64,000 bases of DNA from Lantana camara. Lineage: Eukaryota; Streptophyta; Magnoliopsida; Lamiales; Verbenaceae. The translations under genes were made by a program, and so were the position numbers. Of this stretch, positions 12,744 to 23,400 are shown in pieces. Each line of letters starts with the position of its first letter. The stretch's first letter is position 1. The notes beneath the pieces are model-generated. The model saw only the letters and a program-made list of their open reading frames with translations. It was not told the origin of the DNA and ran no database searches. The stretch is taken from positions 62,713,501-62,777,500 of the forward strand of contig CM074862.1 in assembly GCA_037501455.1 (NCBI GenBank). The letters are read 5' to 3'.

Positions 12744-12838
12744 ATAGTTCTAGCGGCCAAAATTGCATGAAAACAAGGCATGAACGAAATGGAAGCCATA
12801 AATCACATAACTAATCCAAAACTCAACCTAAAAACACC

Positions 12839-13476
12839 CTAGCATAAGCCTTGAATCAGTTGTCTAAGGCGACACCCTTTAAAGCTTATACTTAACACTA
12901 CAGAGTTAACTCATAAAGTGAAATGGAACCTCAAGTCTAAGGATCAATTAATCACATCAATGACTCGTGAAATATTTCCTAATCTGGAAGTTTCCATTTC
13001 CTGAAATAGAAACTTCCTTTCCCATTTAGGAATCTTCTCTCACGGGGCACCTCAGTGAACTTACTTATGGAAGTAAGCACCCTCATGTACCACACACGCA
13101 TCAACTATACACTTTGCACCTCCATGAAACAAGGTGGTCCTTCTTAAGGGCGTGTTCCCACAAGCAAGCCTTAAAGGAGTCAGGTTGACACTCCCATTGT
13201 CTGTAGGACTTTTCAGCTTGGAGTATTTTACTAATCATGACTTATGTGATATACGGCTCCTTTCATGAACCATTTCACCTAAATGGTAGAGTCCTAAAGT
13301 CATCAGGATTAGGGGAGTTCTCATACATGCACAGCTAAAGTAAACGCATACCAAACAAGAGCATATAAAGAAGTGTTGCCTCAATTCGTTATTTTATTCA
13401 AAGATTGTCTGTGATTACAATAAGGAAAAGTACAGAGCGGATATACAATCGGTTTTCTAGGGCACTATTCCTAACA
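12839..13476 (-). mobile_element. Inverted copia LTR fragment
   Basis: Reverse complement of the first 640 or so bases of the copia LTR at 19508. It ends GGCACTATTCCTAACA at 13476, the exact LTR terminus in reverse. Its left end at about 12839 is abrupt, inside the LTR (matching about 20155). It lies head to head with copia interior sequence that starts about 1 kb inside the element. No TSD is visible. Probably a rearranged or second, truncated insertion. Confidence 0.85.
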
Positions 13477-16400
13477 TGCCCCGTGTATTTGCCTATGGCC
13501 AATATGAAGATTGATCCATATTATTTTATGCAAAGATTGTAGATTTTAGAAAGTGAGGTTTTTATTTTACTTTGGAGATTTGCACCCATGGAGTAAGATG
13601 GATCCACACAATAAAGTAACAAGGAGGCCATGAAGTGAAGACCCCTCAAAATGTTTGGAGGGTTTCTATTATTATAATAGATAGGGCATCGTTTTATTTC
13701 CAATTCCCTTATGTGATTTAAACTGTTCTATGTGGCGTGTATGTTAGAACTTGTGATTGTGGAGTGGCTCCCACATATCACGCATAAGATAGGAAAACCC
13801 ATGATCATCTCATATTAGTATCATGCTAGGACATGTTATCTGCTAATTGCTTGTGTGTAAGGCATTTATGTGAAACTGCATTAAACAAGACTAATTAAAA
13901 TGGATAACTGTACATGGTGGTGAGGTCAAAACTGGACAACTCTCCAGTATTCAAAATTCCCATAAACATTAAGCAATTTCGAAAAAATAGGTATTTTGTA
14001 TAAAGTGAAAACTTTAAATAAAATTCCTAGCATTCCATCAATAGGATTTAAGTTTAATAGGGGAACTAGTTGTTTTCCATGAGTCGTGGGTTGGCTATCT
14101 GAAACCTATTAGTTCTTAGTTTCCTGATTAATTACTTTAAGTAATTAATATTACATGGTTATTTTGGAATGGGCGATGTCCGCGAGTCGTGGGTCGTTCC
14201 GGACTAAGTTTAATCATGATCTTTTGATTGATGGGTTCTGCTTAACGCCTAAGTAAATATGGATGTCGCACGAGTCGTGGGTCCATACTGAAAGACGGAT
14301 GATGCAAAAATATTACTAAGAGTTCCATAGTGATGGAATTGGCAAGTCGTACCTACCTAAGGCTTTGTTGAGCATGTCCGCGAGTCGTGGGTCCAAGATA
14401 AAGTGCTTGGGATCTTAGTACCCATTGGGAAAATAAGTTTCCTCTAAGATCGTTAGGATTTTAAGATCTTCTAAAACCAGTGGGAGCTACATACGATAAA
14501 AGACCTAAATCCTATGTATTACGTTATTATTCAACATGCTCACATTTTCTCTGCTTAGCATTTAGGTTGTAGTTCTATGATTCTCTACAATATGAAATGC
14601 AAACCCATTCGTATCCATCCTTAAGTCAAACAAGTTGACTAAGTCCTAACTAACTCTAATTGGCTTTGCATCCTAAAATCCGTTTTAGATTCCGAAAAGA
14701 GAAAAGTGTTCTCTATAGGGCAAAGTTTTCACTTCTGAAAACTCGACCCGGGCCAAAAGAGAGGCAATCTAAAGTGGATGGATTTTTCCAACCACTTAAA
14801 AAGCAATTGAGCCACCTGAGGTATAACATTATGGAATTGTTCCATATTCTAATAAGGAAACAAGTCCACACGAACGAGGTCTAAAGATCTTATTTGAAGA
14901 TCTTGTGGTCTCGATCATCAACTAAGAAAAGAGTTCTCAATGCAATGATTGCTTACATTGCTTCCGCCATCATTTAACTCTTTTAATACGCAACCAAAAT
15001 GATGCCATTGTAGCATAGTTAATCATTTTGTTGATCATGATTGAGAGCATTCTTAAAAAGGACTAAAAGGTTATGATGATTAATTTTTCTTCTGAACTTA
15101 CTAAGGTAAAGGCTTGAAAACCTAAAGAAGAAGAAACCCTTAAAGCCCAATAGATGGGCAAATAAAAGGTCACGCCCAAAAAAACTATAGAGATCAGATA
15201 AGGACGTTTACTTCTATAATGGCAAATAAGAACTTTGAAAGTGAACTGCGAAGAGTATGAGTACTCTAATAGGTTATCTCGTTTAGTAATTCTAAAAGGA
15301 ATAGAATTCACGAGCCTTGAGTTGGTTATGTTTAATCCGTTATGAAAAACTCAAAGCACTAATATTTTGAACATACAACGAGATAACAAAGGTAAGTGGG
15401 ATGACAAAGTTTCGAATTACTTTGGCACGTTAAAGATACAAAAGGATTAGCGAGTTAGACATCTTAGGATCATTTTATGAAAATGGACCTAGAGAATTAA
15501 CTTCCTGTGAGTCCTGTCTTAAGGGAAATGTTCCCAAAACCAGTTTAGGAGAAACATGAAACGTAGAATGTGCCAAAATGATAATGGATTTCGATCTATG
15601 CTGATGAGTGTAAGATGCTTAATGTAAGCTCTAGAAATAATCATCAGTTTTATCATTATGAGTAAGTGTACTTGATGAAGTACAAATTCAAAACTTATAT
15701 GAAATTCTTAGAATTTCAAAAGGAGGTTAGGAACCGAAGTAGTCATAAGTTATTAGTTTACTCGATTTGATCGAGATGGCGAATACCTTAGTGGCTAATT
15801 CCTTTATCATCTTAGAGATAATAGGATCATCTCTCAGTAAACTAGTTCGAGAACACCTTAGTGTTTCTGAATGAAGGAACAAAACCTTATAGGATATGGT
15901 TCATTCCATAGTAAGTTTTACTGACTTATATTCATTCTAGGAATAAACCCCTAGAATAAGCAGTTAGAGATTTTGAATCTAATACCTTCCAAAATCAGTT
16001 CCTTAATTGCACTATGAAATGTGGCATTCTATCATTCCCTAATTATTCTTATCCAAGAATTCGGGAAAATCCTCTTAATTGAAAAGGATAGTGGGAGATA
16101 AGCTTGAAACAAGTCAAGTTTACTCAATAATTTAGAATATTGTTTATGCAAATCACTTAAACAAAGGTTGTTTGTCTCAAGGAATGTACCTTTGTTAAGA
16201 CCTCAAAGAAATTTGAGGATAAATGTCCCACGCCACATATAGAAGAAACGAGCCCATTTGATAAAACTTAGCCAAGTTTTAGAGTAAGTACACATGTGAA
16301 TCCCTTCTCTTAAGATGTGTTTAGAACGCGTTCCTAGATAGCCGAAGAATTACTTAAAGAGGAGACACTGTCAGATTTAGAATCTGAGGAGTGTAAGCAA

Positions 16401-17740
16401 GCCTTGAAATCCAATAAGGATTCCATATACTCAAACCAAGTTTGGACCTTGGTTGATCCACCTGATAGGATCAAGCTCGTAGAGCTTCGAGTGAATGAAA
16501 GCATTACAACCTTCTTGACGGTTGAAATGCAAAAGTCAATTCGGATTGAGTTTTGTATATCTACATATTTTGACTATCATATAAGATAAATGAATATGAG
16601 AACTTTCTTACTCAATAGGAGATTGAAATAGACTAAAATATGGTATTTCTATGAATCTTATATTCAGTGGGACTATGCATAAAGTATGCAAACCCCTAAG
16701 TTAATCTAAAGATTGATGAAGGCTTCTAGGAGTTAGAGAATTCAATTTCATAAAGTGCTCAAATCATTTAACCCACATGAATCTCGAATTACTCTTAAGT
16801 GTACGCACGAAAGTTAGTGACGTTAGCTTCAACTTTTGGTACTTTAGATATGGCATCATTCTCATTAGGAATGCGAAGGATGACATGAAAGTCACCAAAA
16901 TATTGTTTAGGAAACAATTTGACATGAAAGATCTTTGTGATGAATCCTGCATTCTCAACTTGAGATCTATAGAGATTGATCTAAGAGAATAAATGGATTA
17001 TCACAAAACGAGTACATAACCGTGGTACTAAAATAGTTTATCATGGACAATGGACAAACTCGTTTGAAGAGTATGTGACCTAAGATAACTTTAAGAAAGT
17101 TAGAATGTCCAAAATCCCTTTAAGTGAAAGGGTGCATATTGCATGCAATGTTATATACTAGACTTGATATGGCCCAACACTAAGCGTAGTTAGCCGAATC
17201 TAATATGACCTTAGAGAAGGTCACTGAACTGCTATAAAATATACCCTCATAGTACTTTGGAAGAAATGAGGATACCCTTGTTGAGCCTAGAAAGTTCTTA
17301 TCGTTAAAAGGATATTTGATGCAATCATTGCTTCAACATAGATGATTGTAAATCATTGAAAGGATACAACTTCTACCTAAATGGTGATGCAACATGTTGG
17401 AAAGGCGCTCTAAGCACGCATGTTGCAAATCTCGACTATTGTAGTTGAATGCTTAGTCGTATTGAGTATCGCTAAGTTAAGTGTTTGGGTAAGAAACTCT
17501 ATCTAACTAGTTAGATGAATTCCTAGCATGAAACAACTCTATTATCATATTGTATGATAAAATGGGTGGTTATTCAAGTAAGGGAACCAAGACAACACCA
17601 AGAGGCTGAACACGTGATTGCAAATCACTTAATGAGGAAAATGAGTTTCCTTAGAGATGTGTAAATAAGAGGGTCACATCAGCAGAGAACATAGCAGAAG
17701 ATGAGACTTAGAGTACCTAAATGGCGAGCAAGTGGGAGAT
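13477..17740 (+). mobile_element. Old copia element, interior without reading frames
   Basis: Collinear with 22450-26802 of the younger copia element over most of its length, starting at TGCCCCGTGTA. No open frame longer than 74 codons and no recognisable gag or RT. Weak traces of the copia RNase H end remain near 17590-17740 (TSAEN-like coding, then GAGCAAGTGGGAGA as polypurine tract). The 5' LTR, PBS and first kilobase are missing. It contains four GAGTCGTGGG boxes (14091-14391). Confidence 0.75.
14091..14391 (+). repeat. Four spaced GAGTCGTGGG boxes, old copia copy
   Basis: GAGTCGTGGG begins at 14091, 14184, 14272 and 14382 (spacings 93, 88, 110). Copies 2 and 4 are preceded by ATGTCCGC and copy 3 by ATGTCGCAC. 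The same boxes with almost the same spacing occur in the younger copia interior. Confidence 0.85.
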
Positions 17741-19507
17741 TATTGGGAATAGTGCCGTAGAAAGCTGATTCTATGTAGTCTGCTTTGGGACTTTTCGAAT
17801 ATCACAGACAATCTTTGAATAATAAACGATTGATTATTATCATAGGCAAACACTTCTTTATGTGCAATACATGTTTTGTGTGTTTCCATTATGTGCACAT
17901 GTATTAGAACTCCCCTAATCCATAAGGCTGTTAGGGACTTTGTCATTAGGTAAATGGCATATGAAACAAGCCCTAACTCAAGGCCGGATTAGAAACCACT
18001 CCAAGTCGATGAGTCCAATAAACTGTGGGAGTGTTGATTAGTCTCGATTGAGACTTGCTCGTGGGATTGCGTCCTTAAGAAGGATCATCCAGCTTCATGG
18101 GGTGTAACATGTATAAGTTGATGTGTACGCAATACATGAGGGTGCTCGTTATTAGGACGAGTATAGTGAGGTGTCCCGCGTGAGAAGATTCCTAAATAGG
18201 AAAAGGAAGTTTCCACTTCAGGAAGAGGAAACTTTCAGATTAGGAAATATCTTGCAGGTCAATGGCGTGAGTAAAGTAATCCTTTGACTTGAGATTCCAT
18301 TGATGCTTTGTGGGCTAACTCTATAGTCTTTGGTATAAGCTTTAAAGGATGTCTCATGAGACAATTGATTCAAGGCTTATGCTGGGGCTACACAAGTGGC
18401 ACATGGAAGTATATGAGAATCAACAAAGGACCTACACTTTCTTAAATGCAAGAATATCTCTTATTGCATAAGTTGTTCATATGCCATCTTAAACCCTCGG
18501 CCGAGGTAGTGGATTAAGACATCAAGAAGAGGGTTTCTTGGATTGAGATCAAATGGATAAGAAATGAACTTATCTTTAAGATTGAGATTAGTGGGGCTCT
18601 CGTTATTCCCTTGCCCTAGATCTTAATCGAGAGATGGGATGGTAGGAGGATCGTACCTCACAAGTTTTCATTGACTGAAAGGTTCTTTCGAATATATATT
18701 CATTTTTCGGGTAGGGGTCACACACCTGTTGCTAGACTATGGTCGAGTGATCTGTGAACTATTAAAGCGTATTAGTCTCACTGCTAACTGAAAATGAACC
18801 TAGGGGTGTCACACTTAAATGCCAGATTCAAAGGGTATTGAAGAAAAGATCAAATAGTTGATCGAAACGAGACCACACTTGTAATGTACACGTATGGCAT
18901 GTGAGCTCGAGTTTGGCGTATGGTCCGATTGAGAAATTAGACCATATGTTAATTAATCGGAGAATTAATTACAAACCCAAGTATAATTAATTAAGAGAAT
19001 TAATTATAAATCCGAAATATAATTAATTAGGAGAATTAATTAGCTAAATAAAATTAATTAGAGAATTAATTTTAGCCCGTTAGAATTAATTAAGAATTAA
19101 TTATAAAGCCCTTCACGAAATTAATGGAGAAAATTAAGTCTAGGTATTTAAGTTTTAGTTGTTCTAATTTGATTAGAATAAATAAATAAATATTAAATAT
19201 CTTCTATTTGTTATTCTAGTAAATATTAATTCTAATATGATTAGAATAAACATTATTGGAATAAGACATTTAATTATTATTAGAATAATTAAATATTTCT
19301 AATTTGAGTACGAACTCTTTTCTAGAAGGAATAAATATCTTATTTTGAATAAGACTCCTACTACTTGCAGAGAAAGAAAATAGAAGAAAAGCCAAAGTTG
19401 GAATCCGATTCCAACTAGACCTAGTAGGGTTCGAAAACCCTAGATTATAAATAATGGGGTGGGGTGTGATTTTGCTCTTACGCGTGATATGGGGATCACG
19501 CCAAAAC
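17741..19507 (+). mobile_element. Old copia 3' LTR, first piece
   Basis: Begins TATTGGGAATAGTGCC directly after a polypurine tract (CAAGTGGGAGAT), matching TGTTAGGAATAGTGCC of the younger copia LTR with two changes in the terminus. It diverges from that LTR throughout. It is cut at 19507 by the copia insertion. The LTR continues at 28763-28904 and 39055-39274. Confidence 0.85.
18945..19115. repeat. AT-rich run of repeated (A)GAATTAATTA units
   Basis: About ten TTAATT/AATTAATT palindromic units separated by short spacers, within the old copia 3' LTR. Low complexity. The younger copia LTR has a shorter TTAATTAA-rich stretch around 20750-20870, so it looks like an expanded LTR feature. Confidence 0.7.
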
Positions 19508-21455
19508 TGTTAGGAATAGTGCCCTAGAAAGCCGATTAGTCATAATCCGTTTTGGGACTTTCCTAGTATCACACACTATCTTTGAATAATATACGAATGA
19601 TTAATATCACAGACAAACACTTCTTTATATGCTCTTGTTTGGTATGCGTTTACTTTACCTGTGCATGTATGAGAACTCCTCTAATCCTGATGACTTTAGG
19701 ACTCTACCATTTAGGTGAAATGGTTCATGAAACGAGTCCTATTTCACATAAGTCATGATTAGTAAAATACTCCAAGCCGATGAGTCCTACAGACAGTGGG
19801 ATTGTCAACCTGACTCCTCTAAGGCTTGCCTGTGGGATCACGCCCTTAAGAAGGACCGCCTTGTTTCATGGAGGTGCAAAGTGTATAGTTGATACGTGCG
19901 TGATACATGAGGGTGCTTACTTCAATAAGTAAGTTCACTGAGGTGCCCCGTGTGAGAAGATTCCTAAATGGGAAAGGAAGTTTCTTTTTCAGGAAATGGA
20001 AACTTCCAGATTAGGAAATATCTCACGAGTCATTGATGTGATTAATTGATCCTTAAGACTTGAGGTTCCTTGTCACTTTATGAGTTAACTCTGTAGTCTT
20101 AGGTATAAGCTTTAAAGGGTGTCGCCTTAGACAACTGATTCAAGGCTTATGCTGGGGCTGCACAAGTGATTCATGAAAGTGAATGAGAATCAAGAAAGGA
20201 CCTACACTTGCATTTGCAAGGTGATCTCTTATTGTGTAAGTCATTCATATGCCATATGGAGTCCTTGGCCAAGGCAGTAGATCAAGACATCAAGAAAAGG
20301 GTTTCTTGGATTGAGATCAAATGGATATGAAATGCACTTAGCTTTAAGACCGGATTATTAGGGTTCTGATTATTCCCTTGCCCTAGATCTTGGTTGAGAG
20401 ATAGTAAGTAGGAGGATTGTATCTCACATGAATCAATGACTTAAAGGTTCTGTCGAATCCGAACATTCCAATTCAGCTAGGGGTTAAACACCTGTTGCTA
20501 GACTATGGTCGTTTAATCTGTGGACTGATTAATTAACTAGTGAATTAATTAATTAGGGTCACTGCTAATTGAATTGAGAACCTAGAGGGTCACACACAAC
20601 AACTTGGTTACATGAGTTGGGGATTGAAAATGATTAAACGAGTTAATCGGGCCAAGAGGGTTCCACACGTGTGAAACCACACGTGTGGCTCACGTGAATG
20701 ACACGTGTCCTTGTGACACGTGTCCCACACGTGTGAATATATATATTGTATATATTAAATAATTAATGTGTTAATTATTTAATAGACTTTGGTTTAATTT
20801 TGAATTAAAAAGAAAGTCTAATTTTGGAGAAAATAATCTACTTAATTAATTATGAATTAATTAATTAGATAAAAATAAGTTATTTATTTTAAATAAATAA
20901 AGTATAAAATTATCCAAAAATAGTTTGGATATTTGTTTGGCTCTCTTAAAGTTGATTTGAATTAGAATTCAAAGTCAAAGTTGGAAAATACTTGATGATC
21001 AAGTAATAGGAGAGAGAGGGACCAAATCCTTGCCCAACAAGGATTGGGTTCGGCCGTCCCTCTCTAAGATAATTCATGCTCCCCTTTAGAGCTAATTGGC
21101 AATTCTTTTGGTTCATTTGTTGAACACCACCCTTTCTCCAAGATAAACGAAACCCTAGGTTAAGCCTAAACACTAACTAGAGAACTAGCATCCTTACTAG
21201 TTAGATTGTAGTCAAGTTGGTGGACTATCTCTAGAGAGCTTCAAGTTAGAAGTTTGAAGATTCGAGCTTTACCAAGGGGAGGGGATCAAGCCGCAAGAAG
21301 AGCGTTCTTGGGTGGCTTGAAACGCTTCAAGAAAGAATAAAAGAAAAGTAAGTTTATTATCTCTACGAATTTGGATACACGATTGCGAGTCCAAGATCCT
21401 TTTATTGGAAAAAATTTTTAAATTTCCGCTGCTTTCTGATTCCTGTTTTCCAACA
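19508..21455 (+). repeat. 5' LTR of copia element
   Basis: 1948 bp, against 1960 for the 3' LTR, with about 32 substitutions between them by eye. It holds six CACGTG boxes at 20662-20735. The TATA region is altered: where the 3' LTR has CTATATATAGG, this copy has TCTCTAAGATAATT (21061-21074), so the promoter copy that would drive the element lacks its TATA box. Confidence 0.92.
20662..20735. promoter_or_regulatory. Cluster of six CACGTG (G-box) palindromes
   Basis: Within 74 bp: cacacgtgtg, ccacacgtgtgg (20677-20688), tcacgtga, gacacgtgtc (20700-20709 and 20715-20724) and cacacgtgtg (20726-20735). The CACGTG core is the plant bZIP/bHLH binding site; in tandem it could act as a stress- or light-responsive enhancer of the LTR promoter. 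The cluster is repeated in the 3' LTR and not found in the old copia LTR. Confidence 0.8.
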
Positions 21456-21457
21456 AG

Positions 21458-21470
21458 TGGTATCAGAGCC
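21458..21470 (+). promoter_or_regulatory. Primer-binding site, initiator tRNA-Met
   Basis: TGGTATCAGAGCC two nucleotides after the LTR terminus CAACA at 21455. Exact plant iMet-type PBS for starting minus-strand DNA synthesis. Confidence 0.95.
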
Positions 21471-21800
21471 ACCTCGTTAATCGTGTTTCTCATTCGTCTC
21501 AATTAAACTGAATTTTGAGAAATTCTTGAATCTGAGTTACAGCTAGGCATTCTTGAATTTGTATCGTAATCTGAGCTTTTGAATTTGAGAGGTTTCCTGA
21601 TAAATTGAGAAAATCGTTTTCTGAAAAAAAAAAAAAGAGTTTTATTTTAGATTTATTAAAATCGCGATTTTGATTCCCGAATCGAGACGAAATTTTTCTA
21701 AAAATTTTGTACGGAAAACGGTGCGGGACGACGAGGACCAAACGAGTTTGTCGCTCGTCGTCGCCGCACGCGGACGGGTCCGGACGCGTCCGGAACAGCC

Positions 21801-21909
21801 TGTGCAGGATCGCCCGCACACTCCTGTGCGGGACTGCCCGCACGTGTCCGCCCAGCCCTGTGCGGGATCGCCCGCAAGCGTCCGCCCAGTCTGTGCAATC
21901 TCCCGCACG
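21801..21909. repeat. Four GC-rich palindromic units in the copia leader
   Basis: Units tgtgcaggatcgcccgcaca (21801-21820), tgtgcgggactgcccgcac (21825-21843), tgtgcgggatcgcccgca (21859-21876) and tgtgcaatctcccgcac (21892-21908), with starts 24, 34 and 33 bp apart. Arms GTGCGGG/CCCGCAC would fold as stable hairpins in the RNA leader about 350 nt after the PBS. Overlapping short open frames on both strands arise from this composition. Confidence 0.75.
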
Positions 21910-23088
21910 CTTGCGGGCGGATGTGACGCGATGCGACTTTTCGTGTTTTTTTTGCCCAAATTTTATTTTAAGATTATTTAAAAAAAAAAAATTCTGAAAA
22001 AAATTTAATTTTGAAATAAAATTATAATTTAGGAATTTCGGGAATCAAAGTCAATTTTAATTTTTCGGGAAAAGTATAATTATTATTTTTGAAATAATGA
22101 TTTTAATAAAATTGTTAATTTTTGAATTAACTTGAATTTTATCAGATTCTAGCTTTTGATTTTGAAATTATTCTTGAACAAGGAACTGTTTTTGTGATTA
22201 CTTTGAGTTAGTCGAACTTAAAGTTAAGAGAATTTTAATTTATTGGTTAAATTTAAATTCTTGCAATTTATGCATGTTAGGTGATCATGGGTTTAGACTT
22301 ATGTATGGTTTTAATTTATGCACATGGATGGTTTAAATTGGGGTTGGAGCCCTATAGTTGCATTTTTCAATTGAGGTTGGAGCCTCACTTATGTGCGTAC
22401 TGTTATGTGATTTATTATGTGGATTTCCATATTACTGTTTTTGAGGCCGGGTATGCCCCGTGTAATTGTCTAAGGCCAATATGAAGATTGAGCTTTATTA
22501 CTTTATGTCTTTTTCTTTTTATTGTAATTTGAGAGTAGAGATAGGTGGTGAGGTTTTATTTTCATTTTGGAGACATGCACCCATGGAGTAAGATGGACCA
22601 CATTCAAGTAACAAGGCGGCCATAAGTGAAGACCCCTCAAAATGTTAGGGAGGGGAATCTCAATTGTTAAATGTAATAGAGATAGGGCTCGTATTTTGTT
22701 ACCGCTTTCCCTTATGTGATTTAAACTGTTTATGTGGCATGTATGTTAGAACTTGTGATTGTGGAGTGGCTCCCACATATCACGCATAAGATAGGTAGAA
22801 CCCATGATCATCTCACGTTAGTATCATGCTAGGACATGTTATCTGTTTATGTGCTTGTTTGAAATGCATTTAAGTTGTACTTGCATTAATCAAGACTAAT
22901 CAAATTGGATAACATATATGTTGGTGAGGTCGAATCGAACAACTCTTCGGTTGATTCGAAAATTCCCATTAAATATTAAGCTCATTTCGAATAATAGGTA
23001 TTTAATTCGATATGCAAATTTTGAATTAAATTCCTAGCATTCCATCAATAGGTTTTAAGTTTAGTAAGTAAAGCTAGTTATTGTCCGC

Positions 23089-23400
23089 GAGTCGTGGGAT
23101 AGCTAGTGGAGCTTATTAGTTCTTAGTTACCTAATTGATCATTTTAAATGATCAATATTTCGTGGTTAATTTTGGCAAGGGCGATGTCCGCGAGTCGTGG
23201 GTCGTTCGAACTAAGTTTTGATCATGATCTTATGATTGATGGGTCTAGCTTAACGCCTAAGTAATTATGGATGTCACACGAGTCGTGGGTCCATATTGAA
23301 AGATAGGTGATGCAAAACAATTACTAAGAGTTCTAAAGGTGTTAGAATTGGTAAGTTGTATCTACCTAGGGTTTTACTTAGAATGTCCGCGAGTCGTGGG
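23089..23400 (+). repeat. Four spaced GAGTCGTGGG boxes, young copia copy
   Basis: Boxes begin at 23089, 23192, 23280 and 23391 (spacings 103, 88, 111). Three are preceded by TGTCCGC and one by TGTCACAC. Flanks between boxes have changed more than the boxes themselves when compared with 14091-14391. Confidence 0.85.

Larger units (their letters stand above)
10560..12838 (-). mobile_element. Truncated minus-strand gypsy element (gag start, PBS, partial 5' LTR B)
   Basis: Reading leftward from 12838: an LTR piece to 10931, 8-nt spacer, PBS (10911-10922), leader, and the first codons of gag from 10715. The LTR edge reads CGTAACAC instead of TGTAGCAC, so its terminus is mutated. The LTR is cut at about 12838, where inverted copia sequence begins, and gag is cut near 10560-10600. 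Splice-like signals: acceptor CAG at 12133, 65-nt exon, donor AAG|GTAGGT at 12067, hairpin 11363-11379, acceptor TTTTCAG at 11345. Confidence 0.8.

Noticed and set aside
21642..21997. Overlapping 66-114-codon frames on both strands at the copia leader
   Set aside because: Caused by the GC-rich hairpin units; no gag features and not preserved as a frame across the leader.
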